Source: Gammaproteobacteria bacterium
Lineage (GTDB): Bacteria > Pseudomonadota > Gammaproteobacteria > Enterobacterales > Alteromonadaceae
Assembly: GCA_027484495.1 (NCBI GenBank)
Contig: JAIXSW010000075.1
Coordinates: 1 to 12,355, forward strand
DNA length: 12,355 bases
Direction of reading: 5' to 3'
The translations under genes were made by a program, and so were the position numbers. This document shows, in pieces, positions 6,519-12,355 of this stretch. Each line of letters opens with the position of its first letter. Position 1 is the first letter of the stretch. The notes under the pieces are model-generated. The model was not told the DNA's origin and did no database searches. It saw only the letters and a list, made by a program, of their open reading frames with translations.

Positions 6519-8429
6519 ATGCCAGTCATTACTCTGCCTGACGGCAGTCAGCGCGTATTCGAAGCCCCATTATCTGTGATGGATGTTGCTAAAGACATCG
6601 GCCCGGGTTTAGCCAAAGCGACTATCGCTGGCAAAATCAACGGACAGCTCGTGGACGCGTGTGAACTTATCACCGAAGACAGCAGCTTAAGCATTGTTAC
6701 CAGCAAAGATGAGCAAGGTTTAGAGATCCTGCGTCACTCTTGTGCGCATTTGCTCGGTCACGCTATCAAGCAATTATGGCCACACGTCAAAATGGCGATT
6801 GGCCCGGTGATCGATAACGGTTTTTACTATGATGTGGATTTGGACCGCCCAATCAGCAGCGACGATTTAGCGCAGTTAGAAGAGCGCATGCTGCAGCTGG
6901 CGAAGACTGAATACGACGTCGTGAAGAAAAAAGTCAGCTGGCAGGAAGCGTACGACACCTTCGCTGCCCGTGGCGAAAGTTACAAGATGGAAATTCTGAC
7001 CGACAACGTCGCCAAAGACGACCAGCCAGGTCTGTACCATCACGAAGAATACATCGATATGTGTCGCGGCCCGCACGTGCCGAATATGCGTTTCTGCCAG
7101 CATTTCAAAATCATGAAAGTGGCCGGCGCTTACTGGCGCGGCGACGCAAAAAACAAAATGCTGCAACGCATTTACGGCACTGCCTGGGCCGATAAAAAGC
7201 AATTGGCCGCTTATTTACTGCAGTTAGAAGAAGCGGAAAAACGTGACCACCGCAAAATCGGTAAAGCGCTTGGCCTGTTCCATTGGCAGGAAGAAGCGCC
7301 GGGCATGGTGTTCTGGCACAATGACGGCTGGACCATTTTCCGTGAGCTGGAAGCTTTTGTCCGCGAAAAACTGGCGGAATACGATTACCAGGAAGTCAAA
7401 GGTCCATTCATGATGGACAAAGTGCTGTGGGAGCGTTCTGGTCACTGGGAAAAATATGCTGAGAACATGTTTGTCACCAGTTCAGAAAACCGCGACTACG
7501 CCATCAAGCCGATGAACTGCCCGGGTCACGTGCAAATCTTTAATCAGGGCCTGAAATCCTACCGTGATTTACCGCTGCGGATGGCTGAGTTTGGTTGCTG
7601 TCACCGTAACGAGCCGTCTGGTGGCTTGCATGGCTTGATGCGCGTACGTGGTTTTACTCAGGACGATGCGCACATTTTCTGTACTGAAGAACAAATTCAG
7701 GCGGAAGTGTCGAGCTGTATCAAAATGATTTTTGATGTATACAGCACATTTGGCTTTAAAGAAGTGCAGGTCAAACTGTCGACACGGCCGGAAAAACGGA
7801 TTGGCACCGATGAAATGTGGCATAAGGCTGAACAGGCGCTGGCCGAAGCATTGGAAGCCAATGGTATTGCTTTTGATCTGCAACCGGGCGAGGGCGCGTT
7901 CTACGGTCCAAAAATCGAATTCACTTTACATGACTGCTTAGGCCGGGCCTGGCAGTGTGGTACTGTGCAGCTTGATTTTGCATTACCGGGCCGATTAGGT
8001 GCCAGTTATGTGGCTGAAGGGAACGATCGTCAGGTTCCTGTGATGATCCACCGTGCGGTTTTAGGCTCGCTGGAACGTTTTATCGGCATTTTGATCGAAG
8101 AGTATGCTGGTTTCTTCCCGGCTTGGTTAGCGCCAACTCAGGTCGTCGTGATGAATATCACGGACAATCAGGCTGATTATGCCAAAGAATTGGTAAAAAC
8201 TTTCAAATCTCACGGTATTAGAGCAACTTCTGACTTGAGAAATGAGAAGATAGGCTTTAAAATCCGCGAGCACACGCTTGCCCGCGTCCCATATCTGGTC
8301 GTGGTCGGTGACAAAGAAGTCGAAAGCGGCGATTTGGCACTGCGGACGCGCAAAGGCGAAGACCTTGGTAAAATGACTGTTGCAGCATTTGTTGAAAAAC
8401 TAACAACAGAAATCAACAACCGGGTCTGA
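6519..8429 (+). CDS. thrS: Threonine--tRNA ligase
   Basis: The class II cytoplasmic synthetase that charges tRNA-Thr with threonine; 636 aa (E. coli 642). The TGS domain spans about 1-62. The editing domain, which clears Ser-tRNA-Thr, has His73, His77, Cys182 and His186. The catalytic core has motif 1 near 265-300, MNCPGH with zinc ligand Cys334, motif 2 (FGCCHRNEPSGGLHGLMRVRG), His385 and a later His in PVMIHRAVLGS (motif 3 region). The anticodon-binding domain is the last 100 residues. All key positions agree with E. coli numbering. ATG 6519 follows GAGGA at 6 nt. The enzyme very likely represses its own translation through the two upstream anticodon-like arms. It is the first gene of the thrS-infC-rpmI-rplT operon. 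Confidence 0.99.
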   Translation: MPVITLPDGSQRVFEAPLSVMDVAKDIGPGLAKATIAGKINGQLVDACELITEDSSLSIVTSKDEQGLEILRHSCAHLLGHAIKQLWPHVKMAIGPVIDNGFYYDVDLDRPISSDDLAQLEERMLQLAKTEYDVVKKKVSWQEAYDTFAARGESYKMEILTDNVAKDDQPGLYHHEEYIDMCRGPHVPNMRFCQHFKIMKVAGAYWRGDAKNKMLQRIYGTAWADKKQLAAYLLQLEEAEKRDHRKIGKALGLFHWQEEAPGMVFWHNDGWTIFRELEAFVREKLAEYDYQEVKGPFMMDKVLWERSGHWEKYAENMFVTSSENRDYAIKPMNCPGHVQIFNQGLKSYRDLPLRMAEFGCCHRNEPSGGLHGLMRVRGFTQDDAHIFCTEEQIQAEVSSCIKMIFDVYSTFGFKEVQVKLSTRPEKRIGTDEMWHKAEQALAEALEANGIAFDLQPGEGAFYGPKIEFTLHDCLGRAWQCGTVQLDFALPGRLGASYVAEGNDRQVPVMIHRAVLGSLERFIGILIEEYAGFFPAWLAPTQVVVMNITDNQADYAKELVKTFKSHGIRATSDLRNEKIGFKIREHTLARVPYLVVVGDKEVESGDLALRTRKGEDLGKMTVAAFVEKLTTEINNRV

Positions 8430-8457
8430 CCGATTTCAATCTCTGGAGGAACGTACC

Positions 8458-9000
8458 ATTAAAGTAGGAAAGAAACCTTTACCAACGAACAGACCGAATC
8501 GTATTAACGAAGAAATCAACGTACGCGAAGTGCGTTTGCTGGGTCTGGAAGGTGAACAATTAGGTGTTGTAGGTACCGCTGAAGCCATCCGTATGGCCGA
8601 AGAAGGTGGTTGTGATCTGGTCGAAATCAGTCCAACAGCTGAGCCGCCTGTTTGTAAGTTAATGGACTACGGTAAGTTCCTGTTTGAGAAAGGTAAGGCT
8701 CTGAAAGAGCAGAAGAAGAAGCAAAAACAGATCCAGATCAAGGAAATCAAATTCCGGCCTGGAACTGATGAAGGCGATTACCAGGTAAAACTACGCAACC
8801 TGCGTCGCTTCATTGAAGAGGGTGACAAAGCCAAAGTAACGCTGCGGTATCGTGGTCGTGAAATGGCGCATTTGGACATCGGTATTGAAGTCCTCAACCG
8901 GATTAAAGACGACATGGCAGACATCGCTGTTTGTGAGTCGTTCCCAAGCCGGGTTGAAGGTCGTCAGATGATCATGATGCTGGCCCCGACTAAGAAGTAA
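8458..9000 (+). CDS. infC: Translation initiation factor IF-3, AUU start
   Basis: A 180-aa factor that binds the 30S subunit, prevents 50S joining and checks the start codon-initiator tRNA pairing. The N-domain (RPNRINEEINVREVRLLGLEG) is followed by a Lys-rich linker (KEQKKKQKQIQIKEIKFRPG) and the C-domain ending in EGRQMIMMLAP. Homology requires the protein to extend upstream of the first ATG or GTG to KVGKKPLPTNRPNRI, and the only suitable initiator is ATT at 8458, exactly seven bases after GGAGGA (8445-8450). AUU is the known E. coli infC start and gives negative autoregulation, because IF-3 rejects non-canonical starts. It lies 28 bp after the thrS stop. A start at GTG 8530 would cut off part of the N-domain. 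Confidence 0.97.
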   Translation: MKVGKKPLPTNRPNRINEEINVREVRLLGLEGEQLGVVGTAEAIRMAEEGGCDLVEISPTAEPPVCKLMDYGKFLFEKGKALKEQKKKQKQIQIKEIKFRPGTDEGDYQVKLRNLRRFIEEGDKAKVTLRYRGREMAHLDIGIEVLNRIKDDMADIAVCESFPSRVEGRQMIMMLAPTKK

Positions 9001-9024
9001 TAAGTGCATACAAGTGAATCCATA

Positions 9025-9048
9025 CGCCACTGCGGTAACGGAGTGGCG
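9025..9048 (+). promoter_or_regulatory. Strong stem-loop in infC-rpmI gap, candidate L20 operator site
   Basis: CGCCACT (9025-9031) pairs perfectly with AGTGGCG (9042-9048). Inside it, after a G.G mismatch, CG-GTAA-CG forms a two-pair stem with a GNRA tetraloop. It lies 56 nt before the rpmI start and is not followed by a real U-tract, so it is not a simple terminator. In E. coli ribosomal protein L20 represses rpmI-rplT by binding two mRNA sites, one an irregular stem-loop in this same gap that mimics its 23S rRNA site. Assigning this hairpin to that role is inference from position and from its mismatch-interrupted shape. Confidence 0.5.
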
Positions 9049-9091
9049 CGTGGTTTTCCGCCTTATTATTCGTTGTAATATCACAATTGCG

Positions 9092-9103
9092 AGTGAGCTC
9101 ACT
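9092..9103 (+). promoter_or_regulatory. 12-nt palindrome abutting the rpmI start codon
   Basis: AGTGAGCTCACT is a perfect palindrome that ends on the base before the rpmI ATG (9104). The only purine-rich, Shine-Dalgarno-like bases (GAGTGAG, 9091-9097) lie inside it. Folding into a 4-bp hairpin or pairing with a distant mRNA segment would hide the ribosome site. This fits the translational repression by L20 known for E. coli rpmI, but no partner segment in infC was convincingly found by eye. Confidence 0.4.
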
Positions 9104-9301
9104 ATGCCAAAGATGAAGACCAATAAAGGCGCTGCCAAGCGCTTTAAAAAGACCGCTTCTGGTGGTTTTAAACGTAAGCAATCACATCTTCGCCACATCC
9201 TGACGAAGAAGTCTTCTAAGCGTAAGCGCCATCTGGGCCCGAAAACTTTAGTTGCTAAAGTTGACGTCGCTTCAGTAGCTCGTTGCCTGCCATACGCATA
9301 A
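9104..9301 (+). CDS. rpmI: 50S ribosomal protein L35
   Basis: A 65-aa, highly basic L35 of standard length: MPKMKTNKGAAKRFKKT at the start, then the SGGFKRKQSHLRHILTKK core and the KRHLGP motif. The frame is open upstream to 9014, but homology begins at ATG 9104. The ribosome site (GAG, 9091-9097) is weak and lies within a palindrome, as expected for a gene whose translation is controlled. A 103-nt gap separates it from infC, and rplT starts 14 nt after its stop, so L20 control of rpmI would extend to rplT by translational coupling. Confidence 0.98.
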   Translation: MPKMKTNKGAAKRFKKTASGGFKRKQSHLRHILTKKSSKRKRHLGPKTLVAKVDVASVARCLPYA

Positions 9302-9315
9302 TTTAGGAGACTGAC

Positions 9316-9675
9316 ATGCCAAGAGTAAAACGTGGTGTGACCGCACGTGCGCGTCACAAGAAGGTATTAAACCAGGCAAAAGGCTACTACGGTGCCCGCA
9401 GCCGTGTTTATCGTGTAGCGTTCCAAGCAGTTATCAAAGCCGGCCAATACGCCTACCGCGACCGTCGTCAACGTAAACGTCAATTCCGTCAACTGTGGAT
9501 CGCGCGTATCAACGCTGCTTCACGTCAAAACGGTTTATCTTACAGCCGTTTCATCGATGGTCTGAAAAGAGCATCGGTTGAAATCGACCGTAAAATTCTG
9601 GCTGACATCGCTGTATTCGACAAAGGCGCATTTGCTGCCTTAGTTGCGAAAGCGAAACAAGCACTGTCTGCTTAA
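9316..9675 (+). CDS. rplT: 50S ribosomal protein L20
   Basis: A 119-aa protein of standard length with an unstructured basic N-terminal tail (MPRVKRGVTARARHKKVLNQ), the GYYGARSRVYRVA motif, YRDRRQRKRQFRQLWI and RINAASR, then the globular C-terminal domain. L20 binds 23S rRNA early in 50S assembly and in E. coli also represses rpmI-rplT. ATG 9316 follows GGAGA. A strong intrinsic terminator begins 17 nt after the stop, so this is the last gene of the operon; E. coli continues to pheM-pheST. Confidence 0.99.
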   Translation: MPRVKRGVTARARHKKVLNQAKGYYGARSRVYRVAFQAVIKAGQYAYRDRRQRKRQFRQLWIARINAASRQNGLSYSRFIDGLKRASVEIDRKILADIAVFDKGAFAALVAKAKQALSA

Positions 9676-9691
9676 TTTGATTAAGTAGTTG

Positions 9692-9717
9692 AAAAGGCAG
9701 CCTCGGCTGCCTTTTTT
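9692..9717 (+). terminator. Intrinsic terminator of the thrS-infC-rpmI-rplT operon
   Basis: AAAAGGCAGC (9692-9701), loop CTCG, then GCTGCCTTTT (9706-9715) and further T's to 9717: a ten-pair stem with a U-rich tail, 17 nt after the rplT stop. The A-run at its 5' side might also give weak termination on the minus strand. Confidence 0.93.
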
Positions 9718-9771
9718 GTTTCTGAAGAATTATCAGCCTCGTTGCTTCGCCACACCGAATAAACAGGCAAT

Positions 9772-9796
9772 AAAAAAGGCGCCGCAGCGCCTTTTC
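9772..9796 (-). terminator. Intrinsic terminator of the NlpE-HslJ lipoprotein gene
   Basis: On the minus strand AAAGGCGC (9795 down), loop TGCG, then GCGCC followed by TTTTTT (9777-9772). It lies 16 nt beyond the stop codon at 9812. Together with the rplT terminator it insulates two convergent transcription units; the 136-bp gap 9676-9811 contains no gene. Confidence 0.88.
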
Positions 9797-9811
9797 TGTT
9801 CGTTCCTGTCT

Positions 9812-10912
9812 TTAATTGACTGCGGGCAGAAACTCCATAATCACCTTATTCTCTTTGAACAATTGCAGTTTTTGCTGATTGACTTCGATCCGGTCAGCTG
9901 CCTGCAGCTGCTTCGTAAACTGTTGTTCATAGAAATTGGCGTCATTGCAGAACTTGCGGGTGCTGACGATAGGTAATACTTTGAGTTGGTTGTCTTTTTG
10001 CGAGTAGCCAGCATTAAAGTTATTGCAGCCGGAAAAACCGAAGATCCGGTTATTCTGGTCAAACATCACCCGAATATTTAATTTTTGCGGCACGCTGATC
10101 TGTGACACTGTTTGCAGGCGCCAGACCAGATTTTGTACTTTTGCAGTCGCCGCTTTGTCCGGGCATGTCGCACCAGGCCAGAATTGGTCAAACTTATCAA
10201 CTAACAATGCCTGCTGTTGCTCGTTACTTTTGCGTGCCGTCATTGTCGCCACAACGGCTTTCCCGCTGAGCTTCGGATCTGTCTGATATGAACGCAGCAT
10301 CGGCATGTGATGCTGTGTCATCGCAATACTGTGATTTTCACCGGTCATACAATCGATAAAACTGGCTTCATTATTTTTCAGCTGATACAGCCCTAATAAT
10401 GGCATTCTGGTATCGATCCGGGCGAACTGCTGGGTGCGGGTCAGCGTCTGATTATCTTTCGAAACCATTGGCTTGCCTGCAGCATTTAGCAAAATAAGAT
10501 GTTGATTGCTGCCAAACTGAAACGACGGCACTTTGCCTTGTGTACTGGATAAATGTAGGATGCGGTCATCCAGTTGCCAGTTCCCTGTTAACAGCTCGAC
10601 CGTATTACGGTCGATATAATCACGGCGGAGTTCAAAGCGGCCATCCTGTAACACATTCAGCTGATATTGGATGCCCGGGCATTTTTTACATGGCAACGTG
10701 CCATGAAAAGACATATCGCGATCGATAAAAATCAGGCCGAAATCGGTCGGCATTGCCTCGGTGTTATCAGAGCTGACAACTTCACCGGGCACCAGATCCG
10801 GCTCAGGTGCCACTGGTTGGACTGGTTGCACCGGGTCAGGTTTCACCGCTTTTTGTGGCAAATTAGTACAGGCTGATAACAAGACTGCGGCAAGAACTAG
10901 ACTACGTTTCAT
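9812..10912 (-). CDS. NlpE-like lipoprotein with C-terminal META (HslJ) domain
   Basis: A 366-aa outer-membrane lipoprotein with lipobox LLSAC (Cys15, Thr16 at +2, so outer-membrane sorting). A Pro/Val/Gln-rich linker (22-45) precedes an NlpE N-terminal domain (about 58-160) with the signature GTLPCKKCPGI holding the CXXC pair Cys75/Cys78. Residues 171-256 resemble the NlpE C-terminal OB domain (GLYQLKNNEASFIDCMTGE; Cys188 and Cys250 match its disulfide pair). Residues 261-365 are a META domain as in HslJ: LVWRLQTV, IFGFSGCNNFNAGY, STRKFC. In E. coli NlpE signals surface adhesion and lipoprotein or disulfide trouble to CpxA and is linked to copper tolerance; HslJ is tied to novobiocin resistance. 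Whether this protein signals to Cpx is unknown. ATG 10912 has only a weak GGGTAAA upstream. A perfect TATAAT and an inverted repeat lie in its leader. Confidence 0.88.
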   Translation of the reverse strand: MKRSLVLAAVLLSACTNLPQKAVKPDPVQPVQPVAPEPDLVPGEVVSSDNTEAMPTDFGLIFIDRDMSFHGTLPCKKCPGIQYQLNVLQDGRFELRRDYIDRNTVELLTGNWQLDDRILHLSSTQGKVPSFQFGSNQHLILLNAAGKPMVSKDNQTLTRTQQFARIDTRMPLLGLYQLKNNEASFIDCMTGENHSIAMTQHHMPMLRSYQTDPKLSGKAVVATMTARKSNEQQQALLVDKFDQFWPGATCPDKAATAKVQNLVWRLQTVSQISVPQKLNIRVMFDQNNRIFGFSGCNNFNAGYSQKDNQLKVLPIVSTRKFCNDANFYEQQFTKQLQAADRIEVNQQKLQLFKENKVIMEFLPAVN

Positions 10913-10937
10913 TCATTTTACCCATTACAACGCGGAC

Positions 10938-10951
10938 TTCTGACATCAGAA
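10938..10951 (-). promoter_or_regulatory. Inverted repeat in the leader of the NlpE-HslJ gene
   Basis: TTCTGA-CA-TCAGAA is a perfect 6-bp inverted repeat located between the predicted start site (about 10961) and the ATG (10912). It could be a dimeric repressor site or, in RNA, a small hairpin. No named regulator is assigned. The site does not fit the CpxR GTAAA direct repeat. Confidence 0.3.
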
Positions 10952-10967
10952 ATCGAAAACTTGCGAC

Positions 10968-10973
10968 ATTATA
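10968..10973 (-). promoter_or_regulatory. -10 element (TATAAT) of the NlpE-HslJ gene
   Basis: A perfect consensus -10 on the minus strand, giving a leader of about 49 nt. No good -35 is found at 16-18 bases (CTGTAT at 17 bases matches poorly). The spacer holds the near-palindrome AAAATC-A-GATTTT (10977-10989), which could be an activator or repressor site overlapping the promoter. Confidence 0.5.
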
Positions 10974-11004
10974 ATGAAAATCTGATTTTGATACAGGCGT
11001 TTTG

Positions 11005-11892
11005 TCAGTTGGATCGTTGCTGTTGCCGCAACCATTGCAGCACAAGTCCGGCACTGTGTTGCGGATCTTCCTGCATAAAGCAATGGCCGCCATCCACCTT
11101 AACGACTTGTAATTGAGGGCATTTTCGCTGAAACAATGCCGCGGATTTGGCGACAAATGGATAGCTGCTGCTGCCATAGACCAATTGAATAGGTTTGCTG
11201 GTTTGTTGCAGTGATGACCACAGACGGCGGGGGAAACTGGCAAAGATCTCCGCTTCGCGCTCCGGCGCGCAGCGCAGTGTCAGGCCATCGGTTGTATGGA
11301 TAAGAGCATGATCGATATAAGCTCTTAACGCATCTGGATGCCAGTTTTTAAACATACCGCGTTGGTGAAAATATTGCCATGCTGTGGCGGTATCGGTGAA
11401 ATGTCGCCGCCGTTTCACTGCGCGGCGGGCAAGTGGATTGTGTCGGTACAGACCCGTCCATTCTAACAACTGCATGCTACGCAGCATGGTTGGTGTGAAT
11501 AATACCGGATCGAGTAGCAAGGCTGCGTCAAACGGGCTGTGCGGTCCACTATGCAAAAGGGCTGTAAGCACACCGCCAAAACTGTGTCCGAGGCCATAGA
11601 CCGGTACAGCGCCATAATCCTGTTGATGCGCTTCCAGGGCCTGCCTGGCAAAGTCTGCACTTTGGTTCCAGCCAACAAAACGTCCGCCATGTTCACTGCG
11701 GCCATGTCCTTGTGCGTCAGATAGAAACAGGTCGACGTGCTGTAGCAATGGTGTCAGCATCGGTGTATACATCTGGCTGCAAAAACCGTTGCCATGCAAC
11801 ATATGCAGTAGTGGTCTGCCACTGGGTGGGCTGCGCATGCCTTGCAGCAGGAAACCAGCCGGTGTGCGATATTGCCAGGGGATCAAATCCAT
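11005..11892 (-). CDS. Alpha/beta hydrolase fold protein
   Basis: A 295-aa soluble protein without a signal peptide, with the alpha/beta hydrolase layout. HGNGF (33-37) supplies the oxyanion hole, SDAQGHGRSE (58-67) is the strand-4 region, GHSFGG has nucleophile Ser104, a helical cap lies around 132-215, and GGHCFMQE has catalytic His270. The usual acid after strand 7 is not seen: the segment reads LVYGSSSYPF (237-246). Asp128 in LLLDP after strand 6 could serve instead. The substrate is unknown; similar proteins are esterases, lipases or C-C hydrolases. ATG 11892 was chosen over an in-frame TTG at 11904; only a weak GAG precedes it at about 8 nt. Terminators before the gene and the 92-bp gap with a promoter after it suggest single-gene transcription. 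Confidence 0.88.
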   Translation of the reverse strand: MDLIPWQYRTPAGFLLQGMRSPPSGRPLLHMLHGNGFCSQMYTPMLTPLLQHVDLFLSDAQGHGRSEHGGRFVGWNQSADFARQALEAHQQDYGAVPVYGLGHSFGGVLTALLHSGPHSPFDAALLLDPVLFTPTMLRSMQLLEWTGLYRHNPLARRAVKRRRHFTDTATAWQYFHQRGMFKNWHPDALRAYIDHALIHTTDGLTLRCAPEREAEIFASFPRRLWSSLQQTSKPIQLVYGSSSYPFVAKSAALFQRKCPQLQVVKVDGGHCFMQEDPQHSAGLVLQWLRQQQRSN

Positions 11893-11972
11893 GATGATTC
11901 TCAAGTAATTACTCTAATCAAACTGCCACAATTTGATGTTGTTGATCAAGCTGGATACCCCCGGTTAAAAAC

Positions 11973-11998
11973 AAAAAAAGCCACCCGAAGGTGGCTTT
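11973..11998 (-). terminator. Intrinsic terminator of the TonB-dependent receptor gene
   Basis: On the minus strand AAAGCCACC, loop TTCG, then GGTGGCTTT continuing into a T-run (11979-11973): a stem of seven to nine pairs closed by a stable UUCG tetraloop, 15 nt beyond the receptor stop at 12014. It separates the receptor from the hydrolase. The 80 bp between it and the hydrolase start (11893-11972) contain no clear promoter; AGTAATTACT (11904-11913) is a short palindrome there. Confidence 0.93.
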
Positions 11999-12013
11999 CA
12001 TCACAGAAATAAC

Positions 12014-12355
12014 TTAGAAATTGTAAGTCAGACGCGCGTAATAGAATCCGCCGTTGAAGCCCATGACCGCCGTGGTAGGGTATTTTGCCCCTAATACGTC
12101 AGCCCATTCGTTTTCATCTGGCAGTTCGTCAAACAGGTTTGATGCGCCCAAAGCGACACTGTAATTATCACTGAAGTTGTAGGTGACTTCAGCATCTACG
12201 GTCAGTTCTGCGCCTAAATACAGCGGTAAACCGCCATCAGCTGCCGAGACAACACCCGAATCAGCATGGTCTTCATAGTAACTACCGTACTGGTTCAAAC
12301 GGACATAACCGTTCCATGCGCCCTGGTTATGGCTGACCGTGAAGCTGCCGCGCAC
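12014..12355 (-). CDS. TonB-dependent outer-membrane receptor, C-terminal 113 residues
   Basis: Only the 3' end is in the window; the frame is open to the edge and its first in-window codon is internal. The protein shows alternating amphipathic beta-strands of a TonB-dependent barrel: NGYVRLNQYGSYYED, the periplasmic-turn pattern LTVDAEVTYNFSDNYSVALGASNLFDELP (the NLFD motif is typical of the last strands), and a final strand GGFYYARLTYNF ending in the terminal Phe recognised by the Bam machinery. Such receptors import siderophores, vitamin B12, nickel or carbohydrates; the substrate cannot be told from this end. The plug domain and TonB box lie outside. Confidence 0.9.
   Translation of the reverse strand: MRGSFTVSHNQGAWNGYVRLNQYGSYYEDHADSGVVSAADGGLPLYLGAELTVDAEVTYNFSDNYSVALGASNLFDELPDENEWADVLGAKYPTTAVMGFNGGFYYARLTYNF

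Noticed and set aside
9014..9103. Longer L35 reading frame starting at 9014
   Set aside because: L35 homology begins at ATG 9104 and the extra part is the regulatory leader.
10905..10925. CpxR box (GTAAA direct repeat) at the NlpE-HslJ start
   Set aside because: Only one half matches, and it overlaps the start codon, far downstream of the promoter.
1..12355. CRISPR array, insertion sequence, integron or prophage
   Set aside because: No regularly spaced repeats, transposase or integrase frames, or terminal inverted repeats were seen. A tRNA gene at the edge could be an integration site, but no att duplicate lies in the window.

Overview
The window is ordinary-looking gammaproteobacterial chromosome with one very unusual gene. 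The local gene orders match Escherichia coli: tRNA-Val(GAC), a short gene, a MATE transporter and riboflavin synthase in one block, and yniC, yniA and thrS-infC-rpmI-rplT in the next. The accessory proteins (DUF3080-type lipoprotein, CPXCG protein, NlpE-HslJ lipoprotein, TonB-dependent receptor) suggest an aquatic Alteromonadales-like organism such as Shewanella or Rheinheimera. That placement is inference from protein resemblance; no database was searched. I see no CRISPR array, insertion sequence, integrase or prophage gene.

Layout. Positions 1-60 hold the 5' part of a tRNA-Val(GAC) gene on the minus strand, with its promoter at 96-124. A minus-strand pair follows: NorM/MdtK-type MATE exporter (1184-2578) and downstream lipoprotein (178-1233). 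Divergent from the MATE gene is a 574-codon reading frame (2645-4369) that encodes a riboflavin synthase alpha chain fused in frame to an acyltransferase-3 membrane enzyme. It ends two bases from a convergent small zinc-ribbon CPXCG gene (4372-4572). A minus-strand yniA-yniC pair (ketosamine kinase-like protein and HAD sugar-phosphate phosphatase) occupies 4705-6234.

The translation operon thrS-infC-rpmI-rplT (6519-9675, plus strand) keeps its autoregulatory architecture in readable form. The thrS leader holds two anticodon-arm mimics carrying the threonine anticodons CGU and GGU. infC starts with AUU. A strong hairpin and a palindrome precede rpmI and may be the L20 operator region. The operon ends at a clear intrinsic terminator straight after rplT, so pheST is not joined to it as in E. 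coli.

The right end is all minus strand: an NlpE-HslJ (META) fusion lipoprotein (9812-10912), an alpha/beta hydrolase (11005-11892), and the C-terminal end of a TonB-dependent receptor (12014 to the window edge), with intrinsic terminators after the first and last of these.

The item most likely to be undescribed is the RibE-acyltransferase fusion. The two lumazine-binding barrels keep their known active-site residues, but the C-terminal trimerisation helix is missing and a Pro/Ala/Val/Gln-rich linker leads into a roughly ten-helix membrane acyltransferase. Next in interest are the dual-anticodon thrS operator and the Asp-to-Glu change in the catalytic loop of YniA.
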